Positions 33,220 through 50,330 of a stretch of 64,000 nucleotides of DNA are shown piece by piece (position 1 is the stretch's first letter; each line of letters begins with the position of its first letter). This stretch comes from Bedellia somnulentella (Eukaryota > Arthropoda > Insecta > Lepidoptera > Bedelliidae), in the NCBI GenBank assembly GCA_963576735.1, contig OY755190.1:5635695-5699694 (forward strand), read 5' to 3'. A program made the position numbers and the translations under genes. The notes under the pieces were generated by a model, which had not been told where the DNA came from, ran no database searches, and worked only from the letters and a program-made list of their open reading frames with translations.

Positions 33220-33464
33220 TACATACATATACTCACGGCTGTAAATCCCTAGAAGGGGTAGCCAGAGCTAAGGAATTAGAAACTCCTCAACCACTTTTGG
33301 AAAGTTGAGTGTGGTAAATGTGTGATGAAAAAGTGGTGATGGGTCTCCACCGCATCGCCCAAAAATCTCTTAAAAGCCCCAATACCGTTAGTCGCCTCTT
33401 ACGTACACCAACCGGCAGAAATAGGGTAGTGCTATTCTAAGCCTACACTACACAGCAACTAGTT
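33220..33464 (-). repeat. SINE-1 copy, full length (subfamily A)
   Basis: Tail at the left after 'tacatacatacatatactca', head at the right ending 'cctacactacacagc'. Confidence 0.9.
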
Positions 33465-33629
33465 ATTAATTAAATGAATATTATATAAATTGTTTTATGA
33501 AGACATTTCAACACATAAATAAATTGGCCTGTATGATGTAAAATTATTTCCCTTATAATGGTTAATTTTTATTTACTGGCAATACTAATATCTTACCGGC
33601 CAAGAAAAGATTGTGGATCTGCATCTTGT

Positions 33630-33828
33630 CGACTAACGGTATATGGGCTTTTAAGGGATTTTTGGGCGATGCGGTAAGAGACCCATCACCATCACCAACA
33701 ACCTATATTTTGCCATCCTTTCCCCACTGAAATTTCCAAAATTAGCTGAGAAATTTTTAATTCCTTAGCTCTGGCTACCCCTTCTAGGGATTTATGGCCG
33801 TGAGTATATGTATGTATGTATGTATGTT
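33630..33828 (+). repeat. SINE-1 copy lacking its first 60 bases
   Basis: Starts at 'cgactaacggtatatggg'; contains a small duplication 'catcaccatcacc'; ends in TATG repeats. Confidence 0.85.
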
Positions 33829-33829
33829 G

Positions 33830-35577
33830 AATATGCTGGCTACTGATATCGATATTTTTAATTGTAGGTTGAGTGAGTTCACAGAAAGATTTTTAAAATT
33901 CGTATGTTACAATAAGTAATACAATTTTTTTCTGATTGTAAGTAAACATCGCATTAGGCTATAATTGTCTGTAATGGTGTTTGTAAAATATGATGATGAA
34001 TAAATAATAAATTAATGTTTTGCCCAAAAATTACCATTAAAGAGTAGTCATTAGCCATTACCATTAGGGATTGCAATCCCACAAAACGGTATACAGTACC
34101 ACTTAGTCTGTTTGATCCAGCACCTCAGAAACACGGATTCTGCTAAGTTGAATTTCTCCCTTAATCGTTCGTTTCATGCTCTTCTATGATTATATCAGTA
34201 GATTCTAGCCCATTGGCGTGCGGATATACACGCTTTAAATTGTTATTGCTCCTTCTGTGCTTTTGTTTTAGTTATTATTCCGAGGGTCAAATTCGAAATG
34301 AGAGTACATTCGCATCTTTATCATTAATGATTTGCTAAAGCAGGGAAGTTATATTACACTTGATTTGCAATCACTGGACGATCTCTTGTCCTAATAATCT
34401 ATGCTCATTTGAATTACTAATTACTAGTTTTTAGAATTCAAGTTCATTTTCAATGAGAAGTTTTCTTTTTGAGAAATAAAAAAAACAACATAGTTTCCTA
34501 GAGCTCTGTAGATGGCGTTGATGTAACTACGTTACTCATGGAAGTATTATTTAATATTTTTATTTAGCTTCATGACGTTACTTACTTAAATTTTTTCTTC
34601 GTGGCCTCAATCGTGTTGCCACAACAATTTCGCCAATGTCAACTTTAAAAACAAGTGTCACATCACCATAGAGTAACTTTTTGGCGAGTAAAAACAACAA
34701 AAAGAATGTTAAATATTAATACCGTCTTCGTTTATTTACTTTTATTAAGCTATTTTGGCTTAAACTGATATTTATTTACACTTTCAAATCAGAACGTTTT
34801 TATGTACGTTTCGTTTTAAGATATCATTACATCCAAGTGTGAAAAACGGTGTGACGTTCCGTTCCTACCAGTAACATAGCAAGTCTGGCGCCATCTATCC
34901 TGAGAATAGGGAAGAAGAAAAAAAGGAAAACCTCTCATTTTAACTTTTATATGAATAAAACCTTCACAAAATAAATAAAAATCAGGTTTGCTTACGTAAT
35001 GTTTATTGGCTTATATACTATTTTACCGTACGGTAGCTTAAGAAAATGACTGGCTTTGACAGTAACGTGGAATTTTCAGTGTTTTATTAGTAAGTGGACA
35101 CTTCAATATTCATTCTGCGATAAGAATACAAGTTGACTACAAACACATAAACCTGTTTAAAGTAAGTCAATGGGAATATCCCATGTCAAGAGTATGTATG
35201 TACTGTGTTATGTCTGTTATATCTTTAGTAAAAAAACATAGTAGTAACGACGCCGGAATTTAGATATGACATGTGAATTGTCATGTATTGTACAAGTCAA
35301 TGGTAGATGTAACAATATCCATTTACATAACAACACAACCATGTAACAAATCTTACCCCAGCTTATTATTACCATAGGTCACCCTAGCAAGTCACTCCAG
35401 ATAAAAAGCATCGTAATTTAAAACAAATAGAATAACCTGTAGTTTCGTTACTTTCATCAATTAATCAAAGCCCTTATTTACATCTAGATTATTGCTAAAC
35501 TTAATTTGGACGTTAACTTTTTTCCGGAACTTGTTAACATGTCAATCACTCAATCTTAAAAGTTCATAAAAAGTTCA
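33830..35577. other. 1.7 kb of intergenic DNA downstream of HP1
   Basis: No gene seen. It contains a possible diverged inverted-repeat element at 34,500-34,905, entered separately. The 3' UTR of the minus-strand HP1 gene must start at 35,577 and run leftwards; I see no clear poly(A) signal close by. Confidence 0.4.
34500..34905. mobile_element. possible MITE-like element with diverged inverted ends
   Basis: The left end has tagatggcg and, 12 bases on, ctacgttact. The right end in complement has tagatggcg and ctatgttact at the same spacing. Too short to be sure; no coding content. Confidence 0.3.
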
Positions 35578-39746
<4,169 letters not shown>

Positions 39747-39749
39747 TTC

Positions 39750-40532
39750 CTGAAAAGGGAGTCAGTTCAAAATCATATCACAACAAATAAAATACAGCGA
39801 TGTTTTCCGCCATTTTGCAAAGCATAGTCTTGTATTTCTTTTTCCATTGTCAATTCTAATCTTGGGACCGAAAATTGTTTGCTATCTACAAAATTACAAA
39901 GCAATACTAAATGACTAATTCATATTATTCTTACGTTATCAATTGTGCTGTATTTCCAGTAACTTTACTTAAATGAATCCCGGCGTCGGCAAGCAAAGCA
40001 ACCGCAAACGAAACGACCGCGTCAAATGTCACAGACTATTAAATAATTAAAAATAAAAGTAAAAATGGCAAGCTTTTTTATTTCAGCGTAGGCTAAGAAA
40101 CTAAAAGTTTAACGTTTGCCAAAGTATACGTATTTGATTTAGACTCTGTGCTGTTAAATATTAATAACTTTATCGAGAAATCACCAACATTAAAACTTAA
40201 ATACCAGAATTAACGAAAATAAGACAATGGAGAACACAAATGGGTTAAAATATCTGTACGTGATCTGTACCAAATGCAAATTGAAACTTAAGTTTATATC
40301 ATTTATATTACGATGGTTTTTATTTCACGTCAATACATGCAGTATTTCTGAAGACCTCGAGAAATTCAACCCCATTTTCAAATCTTCAGATTCCGTCTGA
40401 TTTTTAATTTTACGTCACAACCCGTGAGCCGGTCGAACATTGCCATTGCGCGAAGTCAGTCCGTGGGAATGTTGAGATTGTTTCTTTATTAACTCCTTTT
40501 ATATGCTTGTTTACAATAAAGTAACACAAATA
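39750..40532. other. upstream region of HP1
   Basis: Probably contains the HP1 5' UTR and promoter; a 'cgccattttg' and a CpG-containing patch at 39,980-40,020 lie here. No transcription start can be fixed by eye. Confidence 0.35.
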
Positions 40533-40756
40533 GCTGCTGTGTAGTGTCGGCTTAGAATAAAACTACCCCGTTTCTTCCGGAGGGTGTACGTAAGAGGCGA
40601 ATAACGGAATTGGGGCTTTTAAGGGATATTTGGGCGATGCGGTTGGAGACTTTATTTCACCATCTTTTCCCCACGCAACTTCCAAAGTGGCTGAGGAATT
40701 TCTAATTCCTAGCTCTGGTTACCCCTTCAAGGGATTTAAAGCCGTTAGTGTATATA
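40533..40756 (+). repeat. SINE-1 copy (subfamily A) with small deletion
   Basis: Head 'gctgtgtagtgtcggcttag'; the 'cccatcaccaac' part is deleted; decayed tail. Confidence 0.88.
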
Positions 40757-40880
40757 TCTATTAAAGTGACTCGTATAATAGGTTATAATAATAGGCACAT
40801 GAAAAAATATTTTATCTGGTATTTTAACTGTAGAGTTATGTAGTGTGTACGAAACGTACGTAAGTAAGTGGGTAAGTACG

Positions 40881-41068
40881 TACCGCGGGTATTGGGGCTT
40901 TTAAATGGATTTTTGGGCGATGCGGTCGGATATCCATTACCAATATCTTATATTTTATCATCTTTTCCCCACTTAACTTCCAAAAGTGGCTGAGGAATTT
41001 CTAATTCTTTAGCTCTTACTACCCCTTCTAGGGATTAATAGCCGTGGTATATGTATCTATGTAGTATG
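40881..41068 (+). repeat. SINE-1 copy lacking its head
   Basis: Starts near 'taccgcgggtattggggc', ends 'gtatatgtatctatgtag'. Confidence 0.85.
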
Positions 41069-42846
41069 TAGTTGAAACACTGAGGCACACTACAGTACTT
41101 ATTTGCTATTTTGTATCACGAAACTACAAAAACTCCACGAGTACGTAAGCGTGAGCGACGAATAGCGGGGTTGTGACGTCACATCGCCACTTTTCCGCGC
41201 CAACCCCAATTAAATCCGTCGTCCGAAAATGTGCACTTTGAAGCTTAATATTTCAGCCATTTTACAAGCAATGAAAAAAGTAAAAACACAGTTTTTCTCG
41301 TAATTTTAGTAGAATTATTTGGCTTATAAAAAAAAAACGTTTGTTAGGTCCATTACTTCCTTTCATATTTGATGCCAAAACCGTTGAACCGTTATCGTGT
41401 CCGTCTTGCATTATTTTAGCTGAGCTTCTGCCTTTGTTGACGATTATGCTATGACGTTGTCACTTACAATGTATAATTTATATATATATAATACTGCCAA
41501 TGTAGTGCCTCTTTATCTATGAAATAGCTAATGTATATTTTATCATGATTTTATCCATAAAGATAAAAATAATCTAAAAACCTTGAGTGTGTAAAAATAG
41601 CTTTAGATTGACTTGACTGATTGATTGACTCTCAAAACTTTCATTCATTTCGTTCAGTAATATATTTTTTTGTTCAGTTTTTACCTCTTTGTCGCCACAA
41701 GAGGGCGTTATTGTAGAATTATTCGGAGATAGACTTCCCACTTGAGAAAGTTATTAGTTTTTCTCCCAATTTACATGCAAATTCGTGAATAACGTAGTGC
41801 GAAACAAACAAATGTTGTTAATGTGAATGTCCAGTGACAAATAAAAGTGATGGAAACTAATAATTACTGTGATTAACTTACTAAAAACAGTCGTTGCGCA
41901 CGATACCCTTACGCCATTTTGTAAGTGCCAAGTAGGTATTTTGCAATATTTTATTATATATTCGAACATAAATTCATAGATTTCAAGGATATATGTTGTC
42001 AAAAGAGTTCTTGTGTGTTATATGTTATTCATACATTGTCGTTTGCTAAGAACGGTTTTGCGGTAATTATAGTTGAACTTCAGTAACCATTACACTATGC
42101 AGATATACCATGTCCTTGTTGTGGTATCTTAATCTAATTAATTCACGCTTGGCTGTTCATATAAATCATTGTTAACTGAAATGAATTTCTGAATATAGAC
42201 GGGGTAATGTTACCGACATTATGTTATCAGTGTCATTTCCGACTGTTGCAGATAGCGCTCATCGAGAAGGATGGCGCAGGAGAGCAGCGCCTTCATTTAG
42301 TCTGATTGCTACTGCTGGCTTAGAACTGGCACTAATCGTACGTTCAATTATTTATTTCACGCTAAAAATATTGTCTTAACTATTAAGGGGGTTGTTTATT
42401 ATTCAGACTGGGTTTTAATCAAACAAGAAAAGTTTGGCATTTTAGTTAGTAATATTTATGACCCATATTATGTGGTACTGTAACATACAACATACATAAT
42501 TTGCACTGTTTATCCCCATACACTAAGCAGGGTTAATATTGTTTCTCAACCTCATGTGACATTTAATCTCTTAGTATGCTAAGAACCCACTTTTGCTGGT
42601 ACAGCTCACTAACATAATATAGGGCAGGCACTGTTTTGCTCAATGAAATATACATAAGTATAATTTAGTAATTTTCCGAACCTCATTGATTGTTTGCAAC
42701 TTTGATGTCATGCCACACATGTTACACATACAAGGGGCATTTCAGCCAGTGTTTATCACAGATCTACCAAGGTTATCCCACTAATCAATGATGTCTGTTT
42801 TGTTGAATGTGGATTTAACAATTGCCATCCTTTTGTGGTCCTATAA
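41069..42846. other. 1.8 kb of intergenic DNA
   Basis: No recognised gene or local repeat. 41,120-41,230 has scattered CpG and 'gtgacgtcacatcgcc', perhaps promoter-like or an unknown repeat. A minus-strand open frame at 41,754-42,002 has no motif. Confidence 0.35.
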
Positions 42847-42849
42847 TCC

Positions 42850-42925
42850 CTTGGTTCAGTTGGTTAAGAGGCTAGTCTAGTAGAGCCAGGCTCAGAGGCT
42901 TCAGGTTTAATCCTGCTAAAGGCAA
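42850..42925 (+). repeat. tRNA-like sequence, probable SINE head
   Basis: 'ggttcagttggttaagagg' resembles an A-box/D-arm region and 'aggtttaatcctg' a B box with T loop. The arms are imperfect, the distance between boxes is long and no acceptor stem forms, so I do not call a tRNA gene. Confidence 0.4.
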
Positions 42926-43171
42926 AATAAAAAAGAATTGTGTGAATGTTGATTTTAGTGATCTGTTGAAATGTAGCCAATTGTAAGTATGCTATACTAT
43001 CAGTCAGAATACTTATCTTTTCCATTATTACTAGTGTCGGTAACCAGCTTTAGTTTTATAATTAACTCTACACATGTTAAGTTCATTAAAAACAAAATAA
43101 AATATTTTATCAGTCTTTAAAATATCCAATGATATAAATTTTGACTTATAATTAAGCAACTTTTTTATAAA

Positions 43172-43272
43172 TATACATACATACATATACTAATACATAA
43201 ATCCCTTGAAGGGATAGCCAGAGCTAGGGAATTAGAAATTCTCCAGCCACTTTTGGAAGTTGCGTGGGGTTA
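43172..43272 (-). repeat. SINE-1, 3' fragment
   Basis: 'catacatacatatactaata' to 'ttggaagttgcgtgggg'; 5'-truncated. Confidence 0.85.
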
Positions 43273-43703
43273 TGAATATACTTATCCCAAAAGATTGCAT
43301 TGCAGGCATTGACAGTCTATTTGGATATTCCGACCTCCTCAAATATCATCTATCAATACACATATCTACTTACCTCAGACATAAGACATTTGATGTTTTT
43401 TGCTAATTATTATAATTAAATGTGTTCTATGTGATTGTCCCTTACTGGTAGTGCAATCAAAATTGGCTCTATACTCCTCTTTACTGTCGCCATATGCATG
43501 TTGAAACCATGGTTGAATCAATGAGAAAATTAAATGGCTAGCACTAACTCTAAATAGCTACTGTCTCATACTGGAAGAGCTAATCTGATAATTAACAGAA
43601 ATAACAAATCTCCCACAACCTCCCTGATTGATTGGTTTAACTTATGTGGTTCATGCTGCAAACTGAATCAGTGACAATCAAAATAAGATTACACCTAAAC
43701 TTA

Positions 43704-43952
43704 CATACATACATACATATACTCACGGCTATAAATCCCTTGGAGGGGTAGCCAGAGCTAGGGAATTAGAAATTCCTCAGCCACTTTTAGAAGTTGCGTG
43801 GGGAAAAGATGGCAAAGTAAAGGTTGTTGGTGATGGGTCTCCAACCACATCGCCCAAAAATCACTTAAAGAGCCCCTATACCATTAGTCGCCTCTTACGT
43901 ACACCCACCGGAAGAAATGGGGTAGTGCTTCTCTAAGCCGACACTACACAGC
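43704..43952 (-). repeat. SINE-1 copy, full length (subfamily A)
   Basis: Tail of CATA units at the left; head 'ccgacactacacagc' at the right. One of the least diverged copies. Confidence 0.92.
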
Positions 43953-43954
43953 CT

Positions 43955-44345
43955 AAAATTAACTTAAACCTAAATAACTACTTATAACTATATACTTCTA
44001 ACTAACAATCATCCAAATGGTTAAATGTTGCGTTCAATAAACTCATAGTAATGCTTAGCTACTTAACTAAATGTTTTTTTTTTACTAGATGACTACACTA
44101 GATTATCTTTTTTAAAAATAAAGATCTTATGAATTAAGGGACTTGATACTTTTCTCTTTTCCTGCATGGAAGATTCTTTTGTGTGTTTAATTCAATACAT
44201 GAATACAAAACAAACTTTAAATATGTATTGTCATATGATCTAATGTTTAATTACTGGAAATCAGGTGGCATATTTTGTTACCCAATGTTCTGAATACCCA
44301 TCATTTGTTTACACAGTGCATTTACTGACATATGATTAAACACAA
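43955..44345. other. intergenic DNA without recognised features
   Basis: AT-rich, no coding signal. Confidence 0.5.
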
Positions 44346-44690
44346 ATCTTCTTCTTCTCAGTCGTAACACTCTTGACAGAGTGGTCGTGGTCGTCATTTT
44401 GGTTGGGTGACCCGCCGCACAATTCGTCGCCATTCCTCTCTGAGGGCTGTTTTTTTGGTGCATTGGTACAGGGGGTCATCCAGCGCTGCTTTGATTTGGT
44501 CCGTCCATCTCATTGGTGATCGACCACGCATTCGGGTGCCCTCTACTCTGCCCTGTACCACCAGTCGCTCGATTGACATGCGCCCGCGTCGAGATATATG
44601 TCCGAAGAAGGTTAAGATACGAGCTTGGACTATAGATGATAGGCGCTGTTTGACACCTAGTTCTTGGTTAATAGAGCAGATCTATTAAAC
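44346..44690 (-). mobile_element. RTE-B (HmRTE-like) LINE 3' end
   Basis: The minus strand encodes RLVVQGRVEGTRMRGRSPMR, then WTDQIKAALDDPLYQCTKK and REEWRRIVRRVTQ with no stop. The non-coding end 'gttacgactgagaagaagaa' with an AAG-rich tail is at 44,365-44,346. This C-terminus is a common RTE-clade signature in butterflies and moths. 5'-truncated. Confidence 0.85.
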
Positions 44691-44846
44691 ACAAATCAGC
44701 CATGTGATAACTCACAATGTATTTCCTCAATGTCTCCTCACCCAACAAGATCACAACAGTTCTTTAAAGAAAACAATCCTACTACAATTTTTTTTCACTA
44801 CTTCCTGTTCCACTAAATATATATATATAACTCAATATAGAGATGT

Positions 44847-45094
44847 ACATACATACATACATATACTCACGGCTATAAATCCCTTAAAGGGGTAGCCAGA
44901 GCTGGGGAATTGGTAATTTCTCAGCAATTTTTTAAAGTTGCGTGGGGAAAAGATGGTGAAATAAAGGTTGTTGGTGATGGGTCTCCAACCGCATCGCCCG
45001 AAAATCCCTTAAAAGTCCCAATACCATTAGTCGCCTCTTACATACACCCACCAGAAGAAATGGGGTAGTGCTATTCTAAGCCGACACTACACAG
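44847..45094 (-). repeat. SINE-1 copy, full length (subfamily A)
   Basis: 'acatacatacatacatatac' at the left, 'ccgacactacacagc' at the right. Confidence 0.92.
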
Positions 45095-45095
45095 C

Positions 45096-45334
45096 ATGAG
45101 CAAGATGTAGAGGTAATAATGTCATGCTTTACTATTTACACTATGCTTACACACATTTTGTGCTGCAGGCAAATCTAAGTACCATGCTAGATTATATATT
45201 AGTTTGTGGACTTGTCCAAATAAATAATATAAGCAAATTTAAATACACACAAATACTAACTCCATTAGTACTCCTCTCTTTTTATTGAAGTAGGTAGCAA
45301 CTATCATTCACCAAAAGAATTAAGATACTTTTTT
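45096..45334. other. intergenic DNA, nothing recognised
   Basis: Short AT-rich spacer between two minus-strand retroelements. Confidence 0.5.
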
Positions 45335-46270
45335 TAACATAAATACATATAATCACGCCATTGGTTCCCATTGGGGCAGACAGACTATGGACCTTGGACT
45401 ATAACTTTGTATGATATGATCTCTTGAACTTCATTTACGCTCATCAATCCCTTTGTTCTTCAGTCTTAAGACACCTAGCTTTTTGAATACATTCTCTATT
45501 TTATCTAAATGGTCTTGCTATACAATGTTACCAGCCACATTGGATCTATATATATCTTTCACCATTGTTCTTTCACCCATCCTCTCCATCCATCTATCTA
45601 AACCATCTTAACATACCTTTTGCTATCTTTTTTATAACATTATCTTACAACTACACCTTTCATGAATTACACTATTTCTCAATCAATCACATAACCTACA
45701 TTATTATTTTTTCTGAGGGTCCTCATCCCATAACATTCACTCTGTCACGATTTTTCTGCCACCCTCAACATTTGCTGCCATACATAAGCATAGGAACTAG
45801 AATAGTATCATGCACTGCCATTTGGATCTGGACACTGACTGACTAGTTATTCATTAGTATTTACTGCTCTATTAACCGCATTACCTTTTTTCACCCTTGT
45901 TCCACCCTTGTTTCAATATCATTATCACATTTTCCATCCTAGTAAACAAAATTCCCAGATATACAAACTCTTTCACTTGTTCAGCTTTCGCACATTAACC
46001 TCAATCAATCATTCTGTCATATTCTTATCTCTCTTAAAAACCATGATCTTAGTTTTGTCCACATTCACCCTCGTTCCTGTTCTAACAATAGACCTACTTG
46101 CAATATTCATCATCTCTTGCAAATATTCCCCCGACGAGACGATGCAAGGAACACTTGTTCGTCAGCATATTAGAGACACTTAATGATAACCTGTTAAACA
46201 GTCATCCATGAACAAATTAAAGAGCCATGGAGAAGCTACACATCCATGTCGGACAACCCGACTGCCAAGC
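45335..46270 (-). mobile_element. RTE-A LINE, longest fragment, reaching the reverse-transcriptase active site
   Basis: Minus strand. The right end reads VVRHGCVASPWLFNLFMDDC, where FMDD is the reverse-transcriptase catalytic box. Thumb and C-terminal parts follow leftwards with many frameshifts, to the decayed tail at 45,340 ('atacatataatcacgcc'). It shows that the shorter RTE-A pieces here belong to a reverse-transcriptase-coding LINE. Confidence 0.85.
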
Positions 46271-46313
46271 TCTTTTATTCCTCATATTTTATTCATACGT
46301 CCTTTTTGTCATG

Positions 46314-46556
46314 TAGTGCCGGCTTAGAATGTCGCTATCCGTGAAGTAGGTAGTCCCTTTCTATCCACGGGTGTCTTAAGAGGTGACCAAGGGTGTGGGG
46401 CTGTTTAAGTTGTTTTTGGGCGATGTGGTTGGGGACCTATCACCAACGATACTATATTTTTACTATCTTTTTCCAAATGTGGCTGAGAAGTTTCTAGCTC
46501 TGAAGTTCTGGCTACCCCTTTTTGGGATTTATGGCCATGATCATATGTATGTATGT
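46314..46556 (+). repeat. SINE-1 copy (subfamily B)
   Basis: 'gtagtgccggcttagaatgtc' to 'catatgtatgtatgtac'. An extra 16 bases after 'gtcgctatcc' are not in other copies. Confidence 0.85.
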
Positions 46557-46690
46557 ACATCCTTTTTGAGCACAATATCTATTTAAGTTCTCCGTGGTCG
46601 TTCTCTACTGACATTACCATCCAAATTTGCTCTATACATATCTTTCACCGATTTAGTTTCATCCGATCTCTGCAAATCATACGAACGAAA
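46557..46690 (-). mobile_element. RTE-A LINE fragment
   Basis: 'ctttttgagcacaatatcta' to 'catatctttcaccgattta' are the minus-strand words of the RTE-A C-terminal ORF; it directly follows the SINE-1 tail. Confidence 0.65.
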
Positions 46691-47305
46691 TAAATATAAA
46701 GGAGGATGGGCACAAATGTATGGCACCTGGTCCCAGCACCAATCAGGAGGAGTGATACGTCGTTGGAAAGGTTATTTTTTGTACAATAAAAATAACTAAA
46801 GCGCTTGTCCTAAATTGATGCCGTTTTTGAGAAAGATCACTTTAATAGTTTTTTTTTGTCAAGACTGTTATATTTGTTTCATGTTTTTGATACATTTTCG
46901 ATTTAATTATGGCATTTTATTGCAAATAGTTACTGTATGACTTTAGTAACATACGTTCATGCAACATAATTACTAAGTTACACCAGAAACATGAATTATC
47001 ATAATTTCACATAATTAAAGAAATCAAGATTTTCAAAAAACTGTACATCCTCCTTAGACCGTCATTATTTTATAGTTGTTACTTGCTGAAGTGGAAAGGG
47101 AAAATATTTATTTCACATTGCAATTAAGACTACTGTACTGTAATGTACTGTGTACATTTGTAATGTCAACGACTGTTTGTTTCCTAAATAAATGAAAATA
47201 AATAAAAGACATTATTAGCAATTTGTTCCTTAATGGAAGTAAATTTGGCTGTTATATTTTTACTAGTGGTCGTCACCTGTTTCGCAGTGTGTGGTTATCA
47301 CTGAC
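46691..47305. other. intergenic DNA without recognised features
   Basis: No gene or known repeat seen. Confidence 0.45.
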
Positions 47306-47388
47306 ATATGCGATCTTTCCTTTATTTATTAGTAATAATCCCCACATGAGGTTTTCATGAACAAAAACATTCAAAATATGCGATCTTT
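47306..47388 (+). repeat. 57-bp SINE-4 tail with perfect 13-bp target duplication
   Basis: The insert 47,319-47,375 matches the SINE-4 3' part ('aataatccccacatgagg'). It lies between two exact copies of ATATGCGATCTTT (47,306-47,318 and 47,376-47,388). A very short, cleanly bordered 5'-truncated insertion that shows the orientation and true 3' end of SINE-4. Confidence 0.9.
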
Positions 47389-47389
47389 G

Positions 47390-47870
47390 CTCACACCCTT
47401 GTAAAGTGTGATGTTAAATAGCCTACTAGCTGACCTGACAGTCTTCAAACTGTCACTAAAATTTAGTCTGATCTGAAGAATTTATAACCAAGAAAATAAG
47501 AAATCATACCGCGATGTTGAAAACAACTACTCGCGCCATCTAGTATACAATTTATATATTAGTAACGATTTGGTATGGAATGTTTCTATTCACCCCACAT
47601 AAACTTAGCGTGTCTATTCACCCCATCGCGGTAAAAGGTTATGGTCTTTTGATGCTCCTGTGGGAACCCCTGTTAAATCCGGGATAAAGGATATCGTATA
47701 TTTTGGCCAGGTGTATAATCTACATTCATGCCAAATTTGATCAAGATCGGTCCGGTAGAATTAACGTGATGACCGGACATACAGACAGACTTTTTTTTCA
47801 AATATAGAAAATTTGGCTTCAATATGGAAAATAAAACATATTCCACCGGTTTTTATTTTTTTTCCCTCAA
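47390..47870. other. intergenic DNA with a dispersed-repeat-like segment
   Basis: 47,680-47,795 contains 'caagatcggtccggtagaat' and 'acatacagacagac', phrases common in dispersed insect repeats; class unknown. Confidence 0.4.
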
Positions 47871-48692
47871 TGTACAGTCGCCATCAGATATATCGGAGCA
47901 GCCGAGGTACTCAAATATATCTGAGCAGCAATAAATTTCAATAAATTCTTTACGGTAAATAAGGTCAAAAAGCTCTGAACATCCAATTCGTCACAAATAT
48001 ATAAGCAGTGGTTTTTCAATTAAATCTGAACACCCAAAGAGACAATAATATCTGAAAGCACAACTCGTCAAAGTTATCTGCTCAGACGGGTGATCATAAA
48101 TATCTGAACATTTAAGGAAAATATACCTTAAAGCACTAAGCATACAGTTTAAAATTCTTAATCGTACTACGCTAGAATACATTTTCTACACAACCACCAT
48201 TTGGTTTTATCAATGTCAAAACTAAAAAGAGTCTTCTGCTGGGAGGCATGCTCCACTGGTTGTACGGTCCCAACTAGTTGTACGGTTAGTATATTATTAG
48301 AAAAAAAATACTAAGTCATTCCCCACTGACCAACTCCATTTTTGACAGAAACAGGTAAGTACACAGAGGAATGGGTTTGTAGTTGTATAATTTTCACCGG
48401 TACAAAAACATCAAGAGGTAAAATAACTTAGAATTTTTGAAACATGTATGCGATTTTTTACATTGTATGTACCAGGGTAGCATAAATATAAATGCAGCCT
48501 TAATAAAATAAAAGGATAAACTAGTTTTTGCAAAATTGTACTTTTTCCTGCTGTTTTCTGTAACGTATTATACGTATTCATATATATAATTATAACGTAA
48601 TATATAGCATTATATTAAATGAGGACAATAAATCTAAAGGCTTAATAAATAAAATAGAAGAAAAAAGAAGCTGAATTCTTGATAAAAATAAA

Positions 48693-48777
48693 CACAAGTT
48701 AGGATTTGAACCCTGACGCAACGGATTACAATTATGATTTCTATTCACTAAACCGCTAGGCCATGGTGACTGACACG
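48693..48777 (-). repeat. tRNA-like sequence, probable SINE head
   Basis: In complement it reads 'ccatggcctagcggttta' and 'gggttcaaatcct', good A- and B-box matches, but the T stem is imperfect and no acceptor stem closes. Confidence 0.5.
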
Positions 48778-49698
48778 AAAGTGGATGAAATATTGCAAAG
48801 CATTCGGACTTATTTAAACTTGGCAGCTTTCATATTACCATAGATATAGAAGCACATGGATTAGCAGTAAGTGACAAACGTCATAGCATAAACGTCAACA
48901 AAGGCAGGACCTCTCAGAGACGATAAAGGTTTGACAGGGTTGACGACAACGATTTTGACATAAAACATGAAAGAAAATAATTGAATTATTTTAAACTTAA
49001 TGATTTTTTGATCAAGTTATTAATATTTAATAACTTAATCAAAGTGAAAAAAATAAATCTAAATCGAATACATATTCTTTGCCAAACACAAAATTATTAG
49101 CCATTTATGTCCAAACTAAGACTGTAATAAATAATTACAGGTCTATATGATCTTAAACCAAAGTTTTCAATGCAAATATATGATAAAAAATATCTTGTGT
49201 CATCATAGCATATACAATTACTGTAAAGTTTACAATTGGGCAAATATAACAAATACGTGAATTTTTATCAATTTTAATAGGGCCAGTATGGGATCCGCCA
49301 TACTAATGTCACGCACACACATTCATTTACGCACACCGTTGTACTTTTTTTTGGTCTCGCCTGTCGTATTTTTATTGCCAATCTATATACATAAAGTGGT
49401 ATATATAAAGTGGTGTTAGTAACACTATTTATAACTCAAGAACGGATGAACCGATTTGGCAAAAAATTGTTAGGGAGGTAGCTTAGAACCAGGAAAAGGA
49501 CATAGGATATACTAGTAGATTGGCCTAGCTTCGCTCGGGTAGCGTAGTTTTATAAATATCTGAGGTTTCTTCAATCGCTGCTCAACCATTGTGAAATTTT
49601 ACACCACTTATAGCACTCCTTAATAGTTTAGCTTTGTGATTGTGAAAGCGCTTTAATGAACAAACTCATGCAAACAAAGAATCAGAATTACAAACTTT

Positions 49699-49728
49699 GC
49701 ATACATCATACATATACTCACGGCTATC
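49699..49728 (-). repeat. SINE-1 tail only
   Basis: 'catacatatactcacggcta', the last thirty bases of SINE-1. Confidence 0.65.
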
Positions 49729-50099
49729 TTTTACCCGCGCAACCATTACTAAAAAAATAATTCAGCATAATCAGTATTCACGTGCGACGACAGGACGCGA
49801 TGGCTTATTTCATGTATAAGTTTGGTGTTTCTTTACCGATTTCTATGATTCTTTTTTAATGAATAGGTAATAATGTAAACTTTTTTAAATAAGAAATGAA
49901 TGAGAGAACTATAAATGTTAGAGTAAACAAATATAATCAGGATGCACCGAACTGCTTAGCTATCAGAAGTTACACGTGTTATTGTGAGTCAACCATAAAA
50001 TATAGACATATGCTATTGAAGGATATTTTTTAGACAATTTTATGGCAAATATTTTCGTGATACATGATTTCTATGTAACTGTAACCATTAACGCTGCAC

Positions 50100-50330
50100 A
50101 CGCGACGGAAACTTAAAAAATGGAGTAACATCTCCCGTTTTCCCAAAAATTTCCCTTCACTACTCTGCTGAAAAGTACACTGTGACCTGCCTAGGAGTAT
50201 GAAGAATAATTCTACCAAGTATCGTTAAAATCCGTCGAGTAGTTTTTGTTTCCATATGGAACATACAAACCGACAGACAGACAGACCGACGGACAGACAG
50301 ACAAAAATTTTACTGATTGCATTTTTGCCA
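50100..50330. repeat. dispersed repeat with GACA-rich stretch
   Basis: 'aaaatccgtcgagtagttttt' followed by 'cgacagacagacagaccgac'. Similar phrases occur at 47,720-47,795. Class unknown. Confidence 0.4.
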
